Part shown: positions 24,335-36,589 of the stretch, piece after piece
Layout of the letters: every line of letters starts with the position of its first letter
Position numbering within the stretch: position 1 is the stretch's first letter
From: Amphimedon queenslandica
Taxonomy: Eukaryota; Porifera; Demospongiae; Haplosclerida; Niphatidae
Assembly: GCF_000090795.2 (NCBI RefSeq)
Contig: NW_003546258.1
Span: 439,769 to 503,768, forward strand
DNA length: 64,000 bases
Reading direction: 5' to 3'
Made by a program: the position numbers and the translations under genes
The notes under the pieces: generated by a model
What the model was told of the DNA's origin: nothing
The model's database searches: none
The model's input: the letters and a program-made list of their open reading frames with translations, nothing else

Positions 24335-25454
24335 TTAAACGTCAGTTTCATAGCTACCATAAGTATCTTTGGATCGGTTCTTCTTGTCTTTGGGAGAGTA
24401 TGAAGTCTTCAAATGTGCTTTTATAGCAGACAGACCTCCTCTGCAGACATGCTGTGGTGGCTGGATCAAAGGATTATTAGCTACTGTGAGGCCTTGCAAT
24501 GAAGGCGCTCTCCCTATGCTAGCAGGCAATGAAGTCAACTTGTTCTGTGCTGCATGGAGCTGCTTCAAGCTAACCATATCTCCAATGGTTTGTGGCAATG
24601 CTACTAGACTGTTATCTGATATGTGTAAGGTTTGGAGTCTCTGCAGACGAGAGAAAGACTCTGGCAGCTTTGATATTTTATTTGATTTGAGGTATAATTC
24701 TTGTAGATTTGTCATCCTCCCAATTTCTTCAGGGACTTTTGAGATCCTGTTGCTCTCCATCGATAGAGACTGAAGGCTACATGCAAGACAGATCGAGACA
24801 GGAATTGATTGAAATGAATTATTATTGAGGTTCAGTGCTTGAAGATTTGTCAGATAAGAGATATCCTGTGGTACTAAACAAAGCTTGTTGCTGGAAGCAT
24901 TGAGCTCGCGAAGACTCAAAAATTGACACACAACAGGAGGAAAATCAACAAAGCGGTTTGATGAAATGTCAAAAACGACTAATGAAGAAGTCAAATGATT
25001 ATCCTCTGAAGCCATATTGGAAGGAAGAGAGGACAAATGATGCCCACGTAAAATAAGATCCCTGATTGGTACCTACAGCACAAATATATATTATATACAG
25101 TGTCTTTTAGTGCTTACCAGAGAAGTGGCCAGCATTGCTGACGTCATGAAGGCTTCTTCAGGTAACTTGTCCCATGCTCCATTCCAGCGATCCAGTGACA
25201 CTGATGCTGTCCCTATGTGGTCACCTACAAACGAGACATAACAACGAATCACTCATTACAATAATTGATCCAATGCTGACAATGCATTTATAACATTTAC
25301 CAGATGGGCATTTTGTAATGACAACTTTAAACCAGGAGGAATCCATTAGTCCATGATCGTCCAGTGTATTAGGGACCAGTGGTGGAAGCTGTACACCTCC
25401 TCCTCTCGGCTGACCCGGCTGCTGCTGCTGCTGTTGTACAGGGACTTGAGCCAT
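24335..25454 (-). CDS. Leucine-rich-repeat protein
   Basis: Three exons: 25454-25301, 25224-25118 and 25072-24335, about 332 residues. A glutamine/proline-rich start (MAQVPVQQQQQQPGQPRGGG) is followed by a segment without clear domain, then about seven LRRs of the short SDS22/Ras-suppressor type, LxxLxLxxNxLxxLPxxI. Examples are NLQALNLNNNSFQSIPVSIC, NLQELYLKSNKISKLPESFS and RLQTLHISDNSLVALPQTIG. The last repeat is capped by NNPLIQPPQHVCRGGLSAIK. Such proteins are cytosolic interaction scaffolds. I cannot assign an orthologue (LRRC57, LRRC40 and SHOC2-like are all possible). It converges on SEPSECS with 83 bp between stops and is head-to-head with the SR-protein gene. Confidence 0.8.
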
Positions 25455-25589
25455 TTCTTTATCACCAGTACAACAACAATGGGCTTTATGAGTAGACTAC
25501 ACGTGGGTTCACGCATGCGCAGTTGCCGCAGTAGAAAGGAATGCTAATAGGGCGGGGAATTATTCAAGGCGCGCACGTTGATGAGAAAG
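25455..25589. promoter_or_regulatory. Shared head-to-head promoter, LRR gene / SRSF10
   Basis: 135 bp between divergent start codons, locally GC-richer than the surroundings (GCGCACGTTGATGAG near 25571). Confidence 0.55.
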
Positions 25590-27238
<1,649 letters not shown>

Positions 27239-27781
27239 TTGGTTGTATGTCTTTGGCCGTTACCATTATCTATGTATTAATTACATGACATTTAATGTCA
27301 GCTTGGGCTAATTGTAAAATATATGAGCAGAAAACAATAATTGTAGAAAATGAAGGTATACTAGTACTATACTGCAAAGCAATGTGTAGTTGACTTGTGT
27401 GAGATAGAAGCAAGCATAGAGAGTTCATCACATTGTTTTTTTACTAAAAATGGTGAAGGTCTCTTGACTTTCTAAAGACTGCTTTCCCCAGTTTCCTGGT
27501 TTTACACCTACACCTGGACATACCCTAAAAGGGAGCGAGCACCTTGAAGTTTTAAATTCTTTTTAGCTATGTTAAATACATTTAAAATTGATAGTTATTA
27601 ATCACAACAATGACAATAAACACTACATATTACAAACAATGTGTAAATATTACAGTATTAATTAGTTTTTGATGTGTAACCCACAGTATTACAGGTTCCT
27701 AAGAGGACAACATTATAAGATGATTTGTAACAAATATAACTAACTTACAAACAAATACACACACAGCTGTTAATAATGGTT
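27239..27781. other. Convergent spacer, SRSF10 / V-ATPase subunit e
   Basis: About 540 bp of AT-rich sequence holding two 3' UTRs. No gene, repeat or structured RNA recognised. Confidence 0.5.
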
Positions 27782-28443
27782 CTACTCTTGACATTCATAA
27801 CTATCGCTTTTAGATGCTCCCCAGACTTGTCTGATATGATGTGCCAGATCCTCTTCAAGTTGTGGACCTGTCAATGGATTCAGCTGAGCCAAGAATGCCA
27901 GCAACCAGCTAATACATTGTATAATGTTAAGAAAAATTTTAAACTAATTGCCCATTTTAAATTTTTATCAAGGTATTGCATTTATATTCCTTTCCCTGCT
28001 GCTCTTTCAGCAGTAATGCTCCCACTATTGTATTTCATTCAAAGGATACAAGGTGTACAGACATACTGCAGTCGTCACGATTGAAACTTGCAACGTCCTA
28101 AAAGAACAAGAATGTAAAATACAATCTAGACACATGTGCATCATTAAAATGTGGTCAAAACTACTACAAGCTTTCCATTGCAACAGACCACTGCTTTTAA
28201 TACACTATTCTTATGTATTGTGCCATCTACTCTTGATTGTACATATAATTTGCTGGTTACAAGGGATTGGGTCTTCACTTACAGTCTGTGTTTGTATTTC
28301 CAGAAGAAACAAGGCACAAATATGCCCACGAGTGCTACAGCGAGCCAGAATATAGTGACAATTGGTAGTACGGCTACTTTAGAGAGGTTAGGATCGCTTA
28401 TTAGCTGCCCTTTGTCATTCACTGCCGATTGTATCGACCCCAT
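27782..28443 (-). CDS. ATP6V0E: V-type H+-ATPase V0 subunit e
   Basis: Three exons: 28443-28283, 28050-28097 and 27908-27782, 111 residues. It starts MGSIQSAVNDKGQLISDPNL, with no earlier in-frame ATG before a stop. Two transmembrane helices follow: AVLPIVTIFWLAVALVGIFV, then a second ending CLYTFWLLAFLAQLNPLTGP. The FWLxAxLAQLNPLxGPQL string is the subunit e signature. The N-terminal 20 residues and the tail (EDLAHHIRQVWGASKSDSYE) are longer than in vertebrates, where the protein is about 81 residues. Subunit e sits in the membrane V0 sector of the proton pump that acidifies endolysosomes. The 27909-28049 intron is U12-type. The longer + strand frames across this gene are shadows. Confidence 0.88.
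27909..28049 (-). other. ATP6V0E: U12-type GT-AG intron in ATP6V0E
   Basis: Read on the minus strand the 141-bp intron begins GTATCCTTTG and ends ATGTATTAG. It has TTCTTAAC as branch sequence about 18 nt before the AG, and no polypyrimidine tract follows it. All three are minor-spliceosome hallmarks. Splicing gives TAC ACC TT|C TGG (YTFW), matching the conserved YLFW. Confidence 0.85.
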
Positions 28444-28541
28444 CTTTAGTTCCTTCCCAATAGAGGAGGAGCAGGGTCACATGATGGGAGGGGCCCCATA
28501 ATACAGTGGGCGGTGTAGCCACACCCACACAAAATTCTAAA
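28444..28541. promoter_or_regulatory. Shared head-to-head promoter, ATP6V0E / AUP1
   Basis: Only 98 bp between divergent start codons, the tightest pair in the window. It is GC-richer than the flanks and contains GGGGCCCC, ACACCCACAC and GGGCGG boxes. Confidence 0.65.
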
Positions 28542-30811
28542 ATGGCTGCCTTTCCAAACCACCATCCTTCTACTCCAGTTCGTCCCAGAGTTTTTCAGCA
28601 ATTAGACGGGTCCCTAAATGTCCATAGGTGAGCTCAATTATCTATATTTTATTGTATTCTTTATTGCCTTTATTTTAGGATAGTATTCTCGTCTTTATAC
28701 GCTCTATTATTAATAGTATATTTCCCTTTTGGTCTACTCCTATTCATAGTTCGTGTCACCATGCTCCTACAGGCCTTCATAATACTCAGTATTATACCAA
28801 CTGGTGTATTCCAACGGTAAGGCAGCAGTATTGGGGCTCCATTAGAACCATTGTCTCTTAGTTTCTTGTTAAGGATATTGTTTGGTGTAATGGGGCTGGT
28901 TGTTGTGACTAAAAACTGGAAGAGAAGGAACACAGCTGCTAGGGTAAGCACCAGAAGAAGAATATTTATTTCATATCCTGCTACCTGTAGATGTTGATAG
29001 CTAATAAGATATCGAAACTAGACCATATTGTCCTACACCTTGCTATGGAGTGTACAACAGTAAGATAATAGAGAGAGGGAATTACTGTTATGGTTATTTT
29101 TATTTTTTAGATCAGTCTGGTTGATGTCCCATTGTTTTCGTCGTTGTTTTATCATACTCACTTGAAAACCGAGTCTTTGAACGAAATTGAGGAGGCTCTT
29201 AAAAAATTACCAGAATTTGATGGTAATAATAATAAGTGATAATAATAAAAATAGCTGTACATGATCATGATGATTATTATAGACTATAAATTCTTATTCT
29301 TTTTATTATTCCTCTTCAGTTGATGTCTCCATACCTGATTCAGCTGCTATTCCTTACGTAGCTCAGCCGGAATCAATATATACTAATGGGAGGAGCCTAT
29401 CTCAATTCAAGTAATGAAGAAAGCAATATTGTTATTATCATTATAATAACAATAATCTTGTTAACTTTTTAGTGTGTGGCCCTTCACAGTAGAGGATATA
29501 GTTCAACCAGTAAGTTGGTAATAAACTAGTATTAATGGTTCTTTTTCTCCCTCTCTCTTAACTCTCCTATTTCTACAGGTAGCATTGTCCTGGTGGAGAC
29601 CAATAGATATTCCTTTTGTAAGTCAGTTAATGTCTAATGATTAATTTTATGTTTCATTGACAGACAACTCTTGATAGCTCTGACTTTACTGATTTATGCT
29701 GGACCTTATTCCTACCTTTAACAATAGTCACAATGACGTGAGTCCTTCTACCCTCCCTCTTTCTCTTTCTTTCCTCTCCTCTCTCCCTTTCTCTTGTGTG
29801 CATTTACTTTATTCTTTGCAGTGTTCTCCCTTCTGTTGATGCTGATGACGGCAAAGGGGCTTCAGACTTTGCAAAGAAAGCAAATAAGAAAATGGCATCT
29901 CTCATGAATGTAGATGTACTAAAAGTGTCAAAGCAAGACATTGAAATGTGGAAAAGTGGTAAGTACTTGTATGTGCATGGACTGATTCCGGAATATTTCA
30001 AGTTGCTTTAAAATTAAGCTAGTACAGTACTATAGTCATGCTCTTGTACCAAATTTTATCAAAATTGAAAAAGAGAGACTTTTCCACTTACATGTATTTT
30101 CCTGATGCATATACATGTACTTATGTTGCGTAGAAAGTTTGAGCTGGTTTTGATCAAATTTGGATTTTAAACAAATTTCTAAAGTTGCTCCAAATTGGGC
30201 CAAAGTCCCTGTACTATAGTACATGGTCTCAGGCCAAATTTCACAAAAGATGAAAAGGAGAGAAATCTCCATTTTTATTATGCATATACATGTACATGTA
30301 CTTACATGTATGTTGTCTTTTTCAGAAATGAAGGAGTCTCATTCATTGATGAGGAAGGCATTTGGTTCTGATACTGGCCCTTTAATATCAGACTCCCAGT
30401 TCTCATCTATGGGGACTCCACCTCCTGAAATAGAAAGAATGACATACCAAGTCATCAGTGTATTGCCACACATTCCAGCACATGTCATTAGGAAAGACCT
30501 TAGTAAGTATGGAGGACCTCTCAGATTAAGCTACCTTATATTTATTTCCTTCTTTTAGTGAAGACTCGAAACGTTGACGTAACTGTTACCAATTTTCTTG
30601 AAGGAAGAGTTAAGTTTGATCCTGCCCCTCCTTCTTCTTCTTCAGGAGGAAGAGGAGGAGGAGGAGGAGCTGTACCACAGCCTCAAAAATCTAAACCAAA
30701 GGAGAAATTTTCGTTAGAAGAAGGAAACCGAGCTTTTCAAGAGAGAAAGAAATCACTTTTAGAGAATGCCAGGAAGTAATGAAAGTCATAATGTGAACAA
30801 TATTGTTATTA

Positions 30812-30848
<37 letters not shown>

Positions 30849-30884
30849 CTTTTTAGGAGATATATTGCTAAACATGGACAGTGA
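28542..30884 (+). CDS. AUP1: Ancient ubiquitous protein 1 (lipid droplet / ERAD factor)
   Basis: About 13 exons. It starts MAAFPNHHPSTPVRPRVFQQ and then has a hydrophobic hairpin (LYALLLIVYFPFGLLLFIVR) that in the family inserts into the ER and lipid droplets. A degenerate acyltransferase region follows (VALSWWRPIDIPF). A CUE domain reads ERMTYQVISVLPHIPAHVIR plus KTRNVDVTVTNFLEGRVKF. A G2BR-like basic tail is EEGNRAFQERKKSLLENARK. The stop right after ENARK is avoided by splicing at AGGAA|gtaatg to 30857, adding RYIAKHGQ and ending at 30884; this matches the longer tail of vertebrate AUP1. AUP1 recruits the E2 UBE2G2 to the ERAD machinery and to lipid droplets. Confidence 0.93.
30028..30330. 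mobile_element. Family-2 MITE copies in an AUP1 intron
   Basis: Contains GTTTGAGCTGGTTTTGATCAAA, AATTTCTAAAGTTGCTCC and GGGCCAAAGTCCCTGTACTATAG, i.e. one full unit followed by part of a second starting at about 30210. It lies in the intron before the KEMKESHSLMRK exon. Confidence 0.65.
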
Positions 30885-31245
30885 AGTTAATTTATTATTA
30901 ATATTTTGTGAGGGAGAGACAGAAAGAATGTCCATTAGTAAATACACACACATACACTGACTTGTGTATTGTCTGATGAATAGTTTACAATAATAATAAT
31001 AATTACTATAATCACTGGAAGAATGTAAAATATTGAGGGAGCATTGTTCCTTGTCATGTGCCCTGACGTATGTGCACAAACAAAGAGAACTACCTCACTG
31101 AAAAAACATTTCAATCAGTGTACTGTATATCTAGAATTTTTTTAGCGAAAATTTCTGCTAATTTTAACAAAAAGATCTACAAAATCTACACACACCTATA
31201 CATTAACTAACTACAGTATGTTAAGTTGTGTTAATTGATAATTAA

Positions 31246-31988
31246 TTATGGATTGTTTTCAAGAAGCTCTCGGCAAGGCATTGGTAGGTATTCTCCATTG
31301 TTCTCCATATACTTACAAGCTAATGTAGCAATGCGATCTTTACAAGGACAAGGAGGTGGAGGAGTTATGGTAAGTAAATGATACATAATTCCTCCTGCTG
31401 TGTAACCCGATCCTGAGTGTACAGCATATATAATGGTTTCATCAGGTTCATCGACATTGTCTTGTATTGCAGTTACAGTTGCACAAACTCTAGAATCACC
31501 AGGATTAACTATTACTGCAGTAGATGCAGTGTAGTCAGAAGCATCTGCATAATAACAATAATAATAGTATATATAATTCATAAATAAATGCACAGGTTAG
31601 CCAATGAATAGCTCCTGGTAACTTTTGTGGTTACTTTGGCCTTGTATCTAAAAGAATAGAAACCTATTGATTATAGTTTACAAGGTCAAAGTAACCATGA
31701 ATGTTGCTGGCAATGTTTAGCCAAACCAATTCTCCCATTATAGGGTCCCAACGACTGTAGGCTGGGGAATGGTCTGCATAAGAACAGCAAATGCATGTAA
31801 AGTGGACTATACTTACCTGCTGTGCCAGGTGTAGCTGTAAGTGTCACAGTAATTGGAACAAAAACAGTTCCAGTGATTGTAAGACAAACTTCAGCACTAG
31901 TTCCTTCAGTGATGACTGTAGAAGAAGACTCAAAACTGACAGTGGGGGCAGTGGACACAATTGCAACTAATAGAACCAATAGAGACAT
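31246..31988 (-). CDS. Small secreted Calx-beta-like protein, copy A
   Basis: Two exons, 31988-31817 and 31544-31246. It has a signal peptide (MSLLVLLVAIVSTAPTVSF), then a Calx-beta-type domain. The first half is SFESSSTVITEGTSAEVCLTIT; the second half has the DY motif (DASDYTAST) and the closing VQ/IQDNVDEPDETIIYAVHSG, as in Calx-beta domains (G/SxDY ... D(N/D)xxExdE). A proline hinge leads to a Cys-rich tail (PPPPCPCKDRIATLACKYME, PMPCRELLENNP). About 155 residues. Single secreted Calx-beta modules with such a tail are unfamiliar to me. The first of three tandem copies. Confidence 0.75.
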
Positions 31989-32690
31989 GGTGAATATTAG
32001 TATCTTAACTAACCAGTGAGGTGAAGGAGCTGCAAGACTATACACAAATACAGGAATGCTGTCATTATGAGAGAAAGAAAGAAAAAGGAACTGCAGTTGA
32101 AAAATCTCCTACTCAATAAGCTATATATACACTCAGCACTATAAAGCACTACAACTCTAGCAGCTATACAACTACTATTAGATTTATCTTTATACTACAG
32201 TGGAACTGATGAAAGCATGTTTTACTATAGCATTTTTTATATACTACAGTGGAACTGATAAAAGCATGTTTTACTTAGCATTTTTAGGGTTTGCAAAAAA
32301 TCACATTATAAGGTTTGTGGCAGAATATTTCATTAGCATATTCCACTCAAACGTCGTACTTATAATACTAAATGTACATGCATGTGTACATGTACATTTA
32401 AGAATACCCTAAAAGCTCACGCCAATCAAGATTATTGTAGTTCTTGAAAATAATTAATTTCAATAATTACTGTTTCAAATCCAAAGAAAGTGTCCACTTT
32501 ATATTTGTTGAGAGAACTGCACCTTATGATAACTTCTACTGTATGTGTGTGTGTGTGGAGTTACTACATGTAGTCATGATCATTATCATTAATGAACTGA
32601 TAAAATATAATTAATAATTATTGTGAATCAGAGAGAGAACAGAGTAGACTTGGGAAGAAAGAAATAAATGAGAAAAAAATCACTCAAAAA

Positions 32691-33000
32691 AATAAAAGCA
32701 AAAAACGATAAATGATAAATATAAATAAGAACTGGATGCATGATTGTTTCTTATAAACTGGTTCAATTCATTTACTCAGAGTCAGATCTCTTGTAGTCAT
32801 CTTCTTGCCACTTTCTGTTGCCAATTCTTCCTCAGCAGTAGTTCCTTCAGTGATACTCACTGTAGAAGAAGACTCAAAACTGACAAGTGGAACAATTTGA
32901 GGCATACCAACTACCGGCATAAACATAATTGCTATATTAAAAAGAGCTGCAAGACTATGCACAAATACAGGAATGCTGTCATTATGAGAGAAACAATTAA
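32691..33000 (-). pseudogene. Chimeric fragment 1: Calx-beta first exon joined to pantothenate kinase 3' end
   Basis: Reading minus, part of the Calx-beta first exon (VSFESSSTVSITEGTTAE) runs in frame directly into the last coding bases and 3' flank of the pantothenate kinase gene (EELATESGK), with a one-base loss soon after the join. The PANK part and the flank down to about 32370 match 37575-38010 almost base for base. Without a proper signal exon it is most likely non-functional. Confidence 0.75.
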
Positions 33001-33811
33001 AGAATCTGGTAAATTACTAAGCTATACACACATACATAGAACTATATACAGTGTATAATTATACTTGGCCCTGTCTCATGTGATTTGAACAGTCATGATG
33101 TATGGTAGCTGGCATGTAAGAGTTGGCAAAACCTTAAATTACACTATTAGGTTTCAGATTCAAAGAAAGTGTCCACTTTATCATTGTTGAGAGAACTACA
33201 CTTTACAATACTTTGGTATGGAGTTATATCATAGATCTACTGGTTCATAAAAATTATTATTATCATTAATAAACTAATAAAATATCATTGTACATCAGAC
33301 ACTTATATAGTCTTTAATATTTATGATCAGATAGAGAACAGAGTATAACAGATCAATACTAAACTCACACTAGACCCTGTGATGTGAACGGTCATGTATG
33401 GTTTGCTGGGAGTTGGCAAAACATTAAATTAAAATGTTTACCCATAGCCTGCTATGTAAAACATTATAATGCATATCAAGTTTCTAGTCAGCATTGTTGC
33501 TGTTTTTTATAGTTCTGGTAGGTTAGTCCTTAATATGTGTGTGAGAGAGAGATGCACTGCATGGCAATAATAATATAAATTATAGGAAATATATAATTTG
33601 AAAACTTGAAAACAGCATTAAAATGTTTTAATTTGCACAAACAGAATAACGTAAGTACTGACTTATTGATACATGTATGCACCCTATTTATGAAATCTTT
33701 ATGATAAACATTGACAACTACAGTATAGATCTAGTTTTTATGTCTGCTGATAAATTATGAGCTGATTCCAAGAGGCATGCTTGCAAGCTAATGTAACAAT
33801 GTGATTTTTAC
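33001..33811. other. Duplicated flank of the Calx-beta units
   Basis: No gene. Much of 33060-33720 resembles 35240-35640 (for example GGCCCTGTCTC..TGATTTGAA, GAGTTGGCAAAAC, and ATCAAGTTTCTAGTCAG), so it is the upstream flank of a Calx-beta unit carried along in duplication. Confidence 0.6.
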
Positions 33812-34110
33812 AGAAGGAAAAAAGGAAGAGGAGGAGGTGGAGGAGCTGTACCACAACCTCAAAAATCTAAACTAAAGGAGAAGTTTTTTTAGAAGAAGGA
33901 AACTGGACTTTTCAAAAGAGAAATAAATCACTTTTAGAGAATGCCAGGAAGTAATTAAAGCCTTAACATTATTATTATCTTTTTTAGGAGATGTATTGCT
34001 AAACACGGACAGTGAAGTTAATTTATTATTAATATTTTGTGAGGGAGAGACAGAAAGAATGTCCATTAGTAAATACATACACATACACTGACTTGTGTAT
34101 TGTCTGATGA
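33812..34110 (+). pseudogene. Truncated copy of the AUP1 3' end
   Basis: Repeats AUP1 30640-30970: the glycine/glutamate codons, CTGTACCACAGCCTCAAAAA, the GAATGCCAGGAAGTAAT donor region, a shortened intron with TTTTTTAG, the last exon and the flank through ACATACACTGACTTGTGT. It has lost the upstream exons and its frame is interrupted soon after the start, so it is a dead gene end. Confidence 0.85.
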
Positions 34111-34352
34111 ATAGTTTACAATAATAATAATAATTTTAATCACTGGAAGATCTAGAATATATTGTCCCTTGTCATGTGCCCTGACATACGTGTACAAGCA
34201 AAGAAAACTACCTCACTGAAAAAGCATTTCAATCAAACAGTATACTGTATATCTAGAATTTTGTAGCCAAAATTTCTGCTAATTTTAACAAAAAGATCTA
34301 CAAAATCTACAGACACCAATACATTAACTAACTACAGTATGTTAATAATTAA

Positions 34353-35037
34353 TCAAGGATTGTTTCCAAGAAGCTCTCTACAAGGCATTGGTAGATATTC
34401 TCCATTATTCTCCATATGCTTACAAGCTAATGTAGCAATGCGATCTTTACAAGGACAAGGAGGAGGAGGTGGAGGGGCTATGGAAAATGAATAAAAAATA
34501 GCTCCAAAAAATTGACCTACCGCCAGGTATTGTAATGGTGATATTGGATGGTGCTCCTATTGCATAATCACCCATTCCTGCAAGTATAGTATATGTAAAG
34601 TTTTCAGAAGGTTCATCAACATTGTCTTGCACTGCAGTTATACTTATACAAACTATATTGGATCCACCTGGAATATAAGTTACTGAACTAGGTGCAGTGT
34701 AGTCATCTGGAGCAACTATATAATGACAATAATAAACATTAACAACATGTAAAGGTATAAATTAGTCTATGAATCCGTGCTTTGCATAGTTTGAATAAAG
34801 CAGGACATGCAGAAACAGAACATTTAAATTTAAATTGAAACTTTATGGTATGCACAGCTTACTTGCTGATTGGTCTGTAGCTCCCAGTAAGATAGTTATT
34901 GGTCCAGCAGCAGCTCCAGTGATTGTAAGACAAACATCAGCACTAGTTCCTTCAGGGATACTCACTGTAGAAGAAGACTCAAAACTGACAGTGGGGACAA
35001 TAGGTGCAATTGCAACTAATAGAACCAATATGAGACA
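34353..35037 (-). CDS. Small secreted Calx-beta-like protein, copy B
   Basis: Three exons: about 35037-34863, 34715-34521 and 34477-34353. Domain pieces are SFESSSTVSIPEGTSADVCL, DDYTAPSSV, TAVQDNVDEPSENFTYTILA and the tail PPPPPCPCKDRIATLACKHM plus PMPCRELLGNNP. An extra intron before the proline hinge distinguishes it from copy A. At the expected start the sequence is ATGTCTCATATTGG where copies A and C have ATGTCTCTATTGG. The extra base puts that ATG out of frame, so either another start is used or this copy is decaying. Confidence 0.6.
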
Positions 35038-35676
35038 TAATGTACCTCCTATGTTAGTATTATAACTAACCAGTGAGGTGAAGGAGCTGCAAGGCTATAC
35101 ACAAATACAGGAATGCTGTCATTATGAGAGGGACAATCGAAAATCTCCTGGTGAATCACTAAGCTATACACTCAGCACAAGCCCATACATATATAGATCT
35201 CTATACAGTGTATAGATCTCTATACAGTGTATATATTTATGGGGTGGCAATTTGGCCCTGTCTCCCCATATGATTTGAAAAGTCATGTATGTTATACTTT
35301 GCATGTAAAAGTTGGCAAAACATTAAATTAAAATGCTTATTCATAGCCTGTAACATTATAAAATGTATCAAGTTTCTAGTCAGTGTTGTTCTAGTTCTGG
35401 TATGTTAGTCCTTAATATGTGAGAGAGAGATGGACTGCATGACTTGTACCAGTTTAATTGCATATTATCTGAATTATTATTAAAAAAGAGTGTGAAAACT
35501 CTAAAACAGTATTAAAAATTAATGTCTTAAACTAAAATTTTTTCCATTTAATTTGTACAGACAGAATAATGTAAGTACAGACTTATTGGTACATGTACAC
35601 TCACTATCAATAAAATCTTTCTAATATATGTTGACAACTAGATCTACAGTATATTATGTATGTGTCTTTTAAATAA

Positions 35677-36589
35677 TTAAGGATTGTTTCCAAGAAGCTC
35701 TCTACAAGGCATTGGTAGATATTCTCCATTATTCTCCATATGCTTGCAAGCTAATGAAGCAATGTGATCTTTACAAGGACAAGGAGGGGGTGGAGGAGCT
35801 ATGGAAAATTAATGACAAATAGTTCTAGTATGTACTGGTGTTATTGCAATCTCTAGAGAAGTAGGTGGTGCTATTGAATAACCTGATCCTNNNNNNNNNN
35901 TGCTTTTACAGCCATCTAGTGGAAGCATAGAATGAGTGTTTTCATTTACTTAACTCAACATTTGGCGATCAACAAGGCACGTCTCTCTTCGACTATATAC
36001 AGGCTTCTCTTATGTTACATGAATAATTTGAGAATAATAGCCATAAATACACAAGAATAATTACAGAAAAATTAAGAATTTGGGAATAGAATAATAGGAA
36101 TTTTTTGGGGAATAATCCCCTCAGGCCTAATTACTAGGTGGTAGGTAATAAAACAAACAATGAATATTATTATCTACAACAATTGATGGGGGGGGCCGGC
36201 CCCTGTAGGCCCCCCTCAGATACGCCCCTGTCAGCCTCACCACATCAAAGGTACTGGCAACAAAGTTGCTCAGTGTATGTTGGGCTTTAAGAATAGAAAA
36301 ATCTGCTGATTAGCTCTTGGTCAAAGTAACCATGAACATTGCTGGCAATGGGTCCCAATGACTGTAGGCTGGGGAATGGTCTGTGTAGAAACAGCAAATG
36401 CACATAAAGTAGACTATACTTACCTGCTGTGTCATCTGTAGCTACAAGTGACACAGCAAATGATGAAGAAACAGTTCCAGTGATTGTAAGACAAACTTCA
36501 GCAGTAGTTCCTTCAGGGATACTCACTGTAGAAGAAGACTCAAAACTGACAGATGGCGCAATTGCAACTAATAGAACCAATAGAGACAT
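35677..36589 (-). CDS. Small secreted Calx-beta-like protein, copy C, broken by an assembly gap
   Basis: The first exon 36589-36424 is intact (MSLLVLLVAIAPSVSFESSS, EGTTAEVCLTITG). The last exon, about 35800-35677, encodes PPPPCPCKDHIASLACKHME and PMPCRELLGNNP. The middle exon is only partly present (GSGYSIAPPTSLEIAITP); its first half, with the expected DY motif, falls in or next to the 10-N gap at 35891. Like copy B it has an intron before the proline hinge. Confidence 0.6.
35891..35900. other. Assembly gap (10 N)
   Basis: Ten N between the truncated middle exon of copy C and unrelated repeat-like DNA. Its true size is unknown; an exon half and one side of a transposon are missing around it. 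Confidence 0.98.
35901..36235. mobile_element. Transposon remnant with a CAGGGGCGTATCTG end
   Basis: Read on the minus strand, the DNA from 36235 starts CAGGGGCGTATCTGAGGGG and continues through a G/C-rich segment into AT-rich DNA. CAGGGGCG ends are typical of hAT-group and related DNA transposons. The other end is lost in the gap. Confidence 0.45.

Noticed and set aside
27776-28501. Three overlapping + strand open frames
   Set aside because: They run antisense to the V-ATPase subunit e exons, whose minus-strand product is clearly conserved.
30771-30780. TAA straight after ENARK as the AUP1 stop
   Set aside because: A GT donor overlaps it and the next exon adds RYIAKHGQ, which agrees with the longer tail of AUP1 in other animals.
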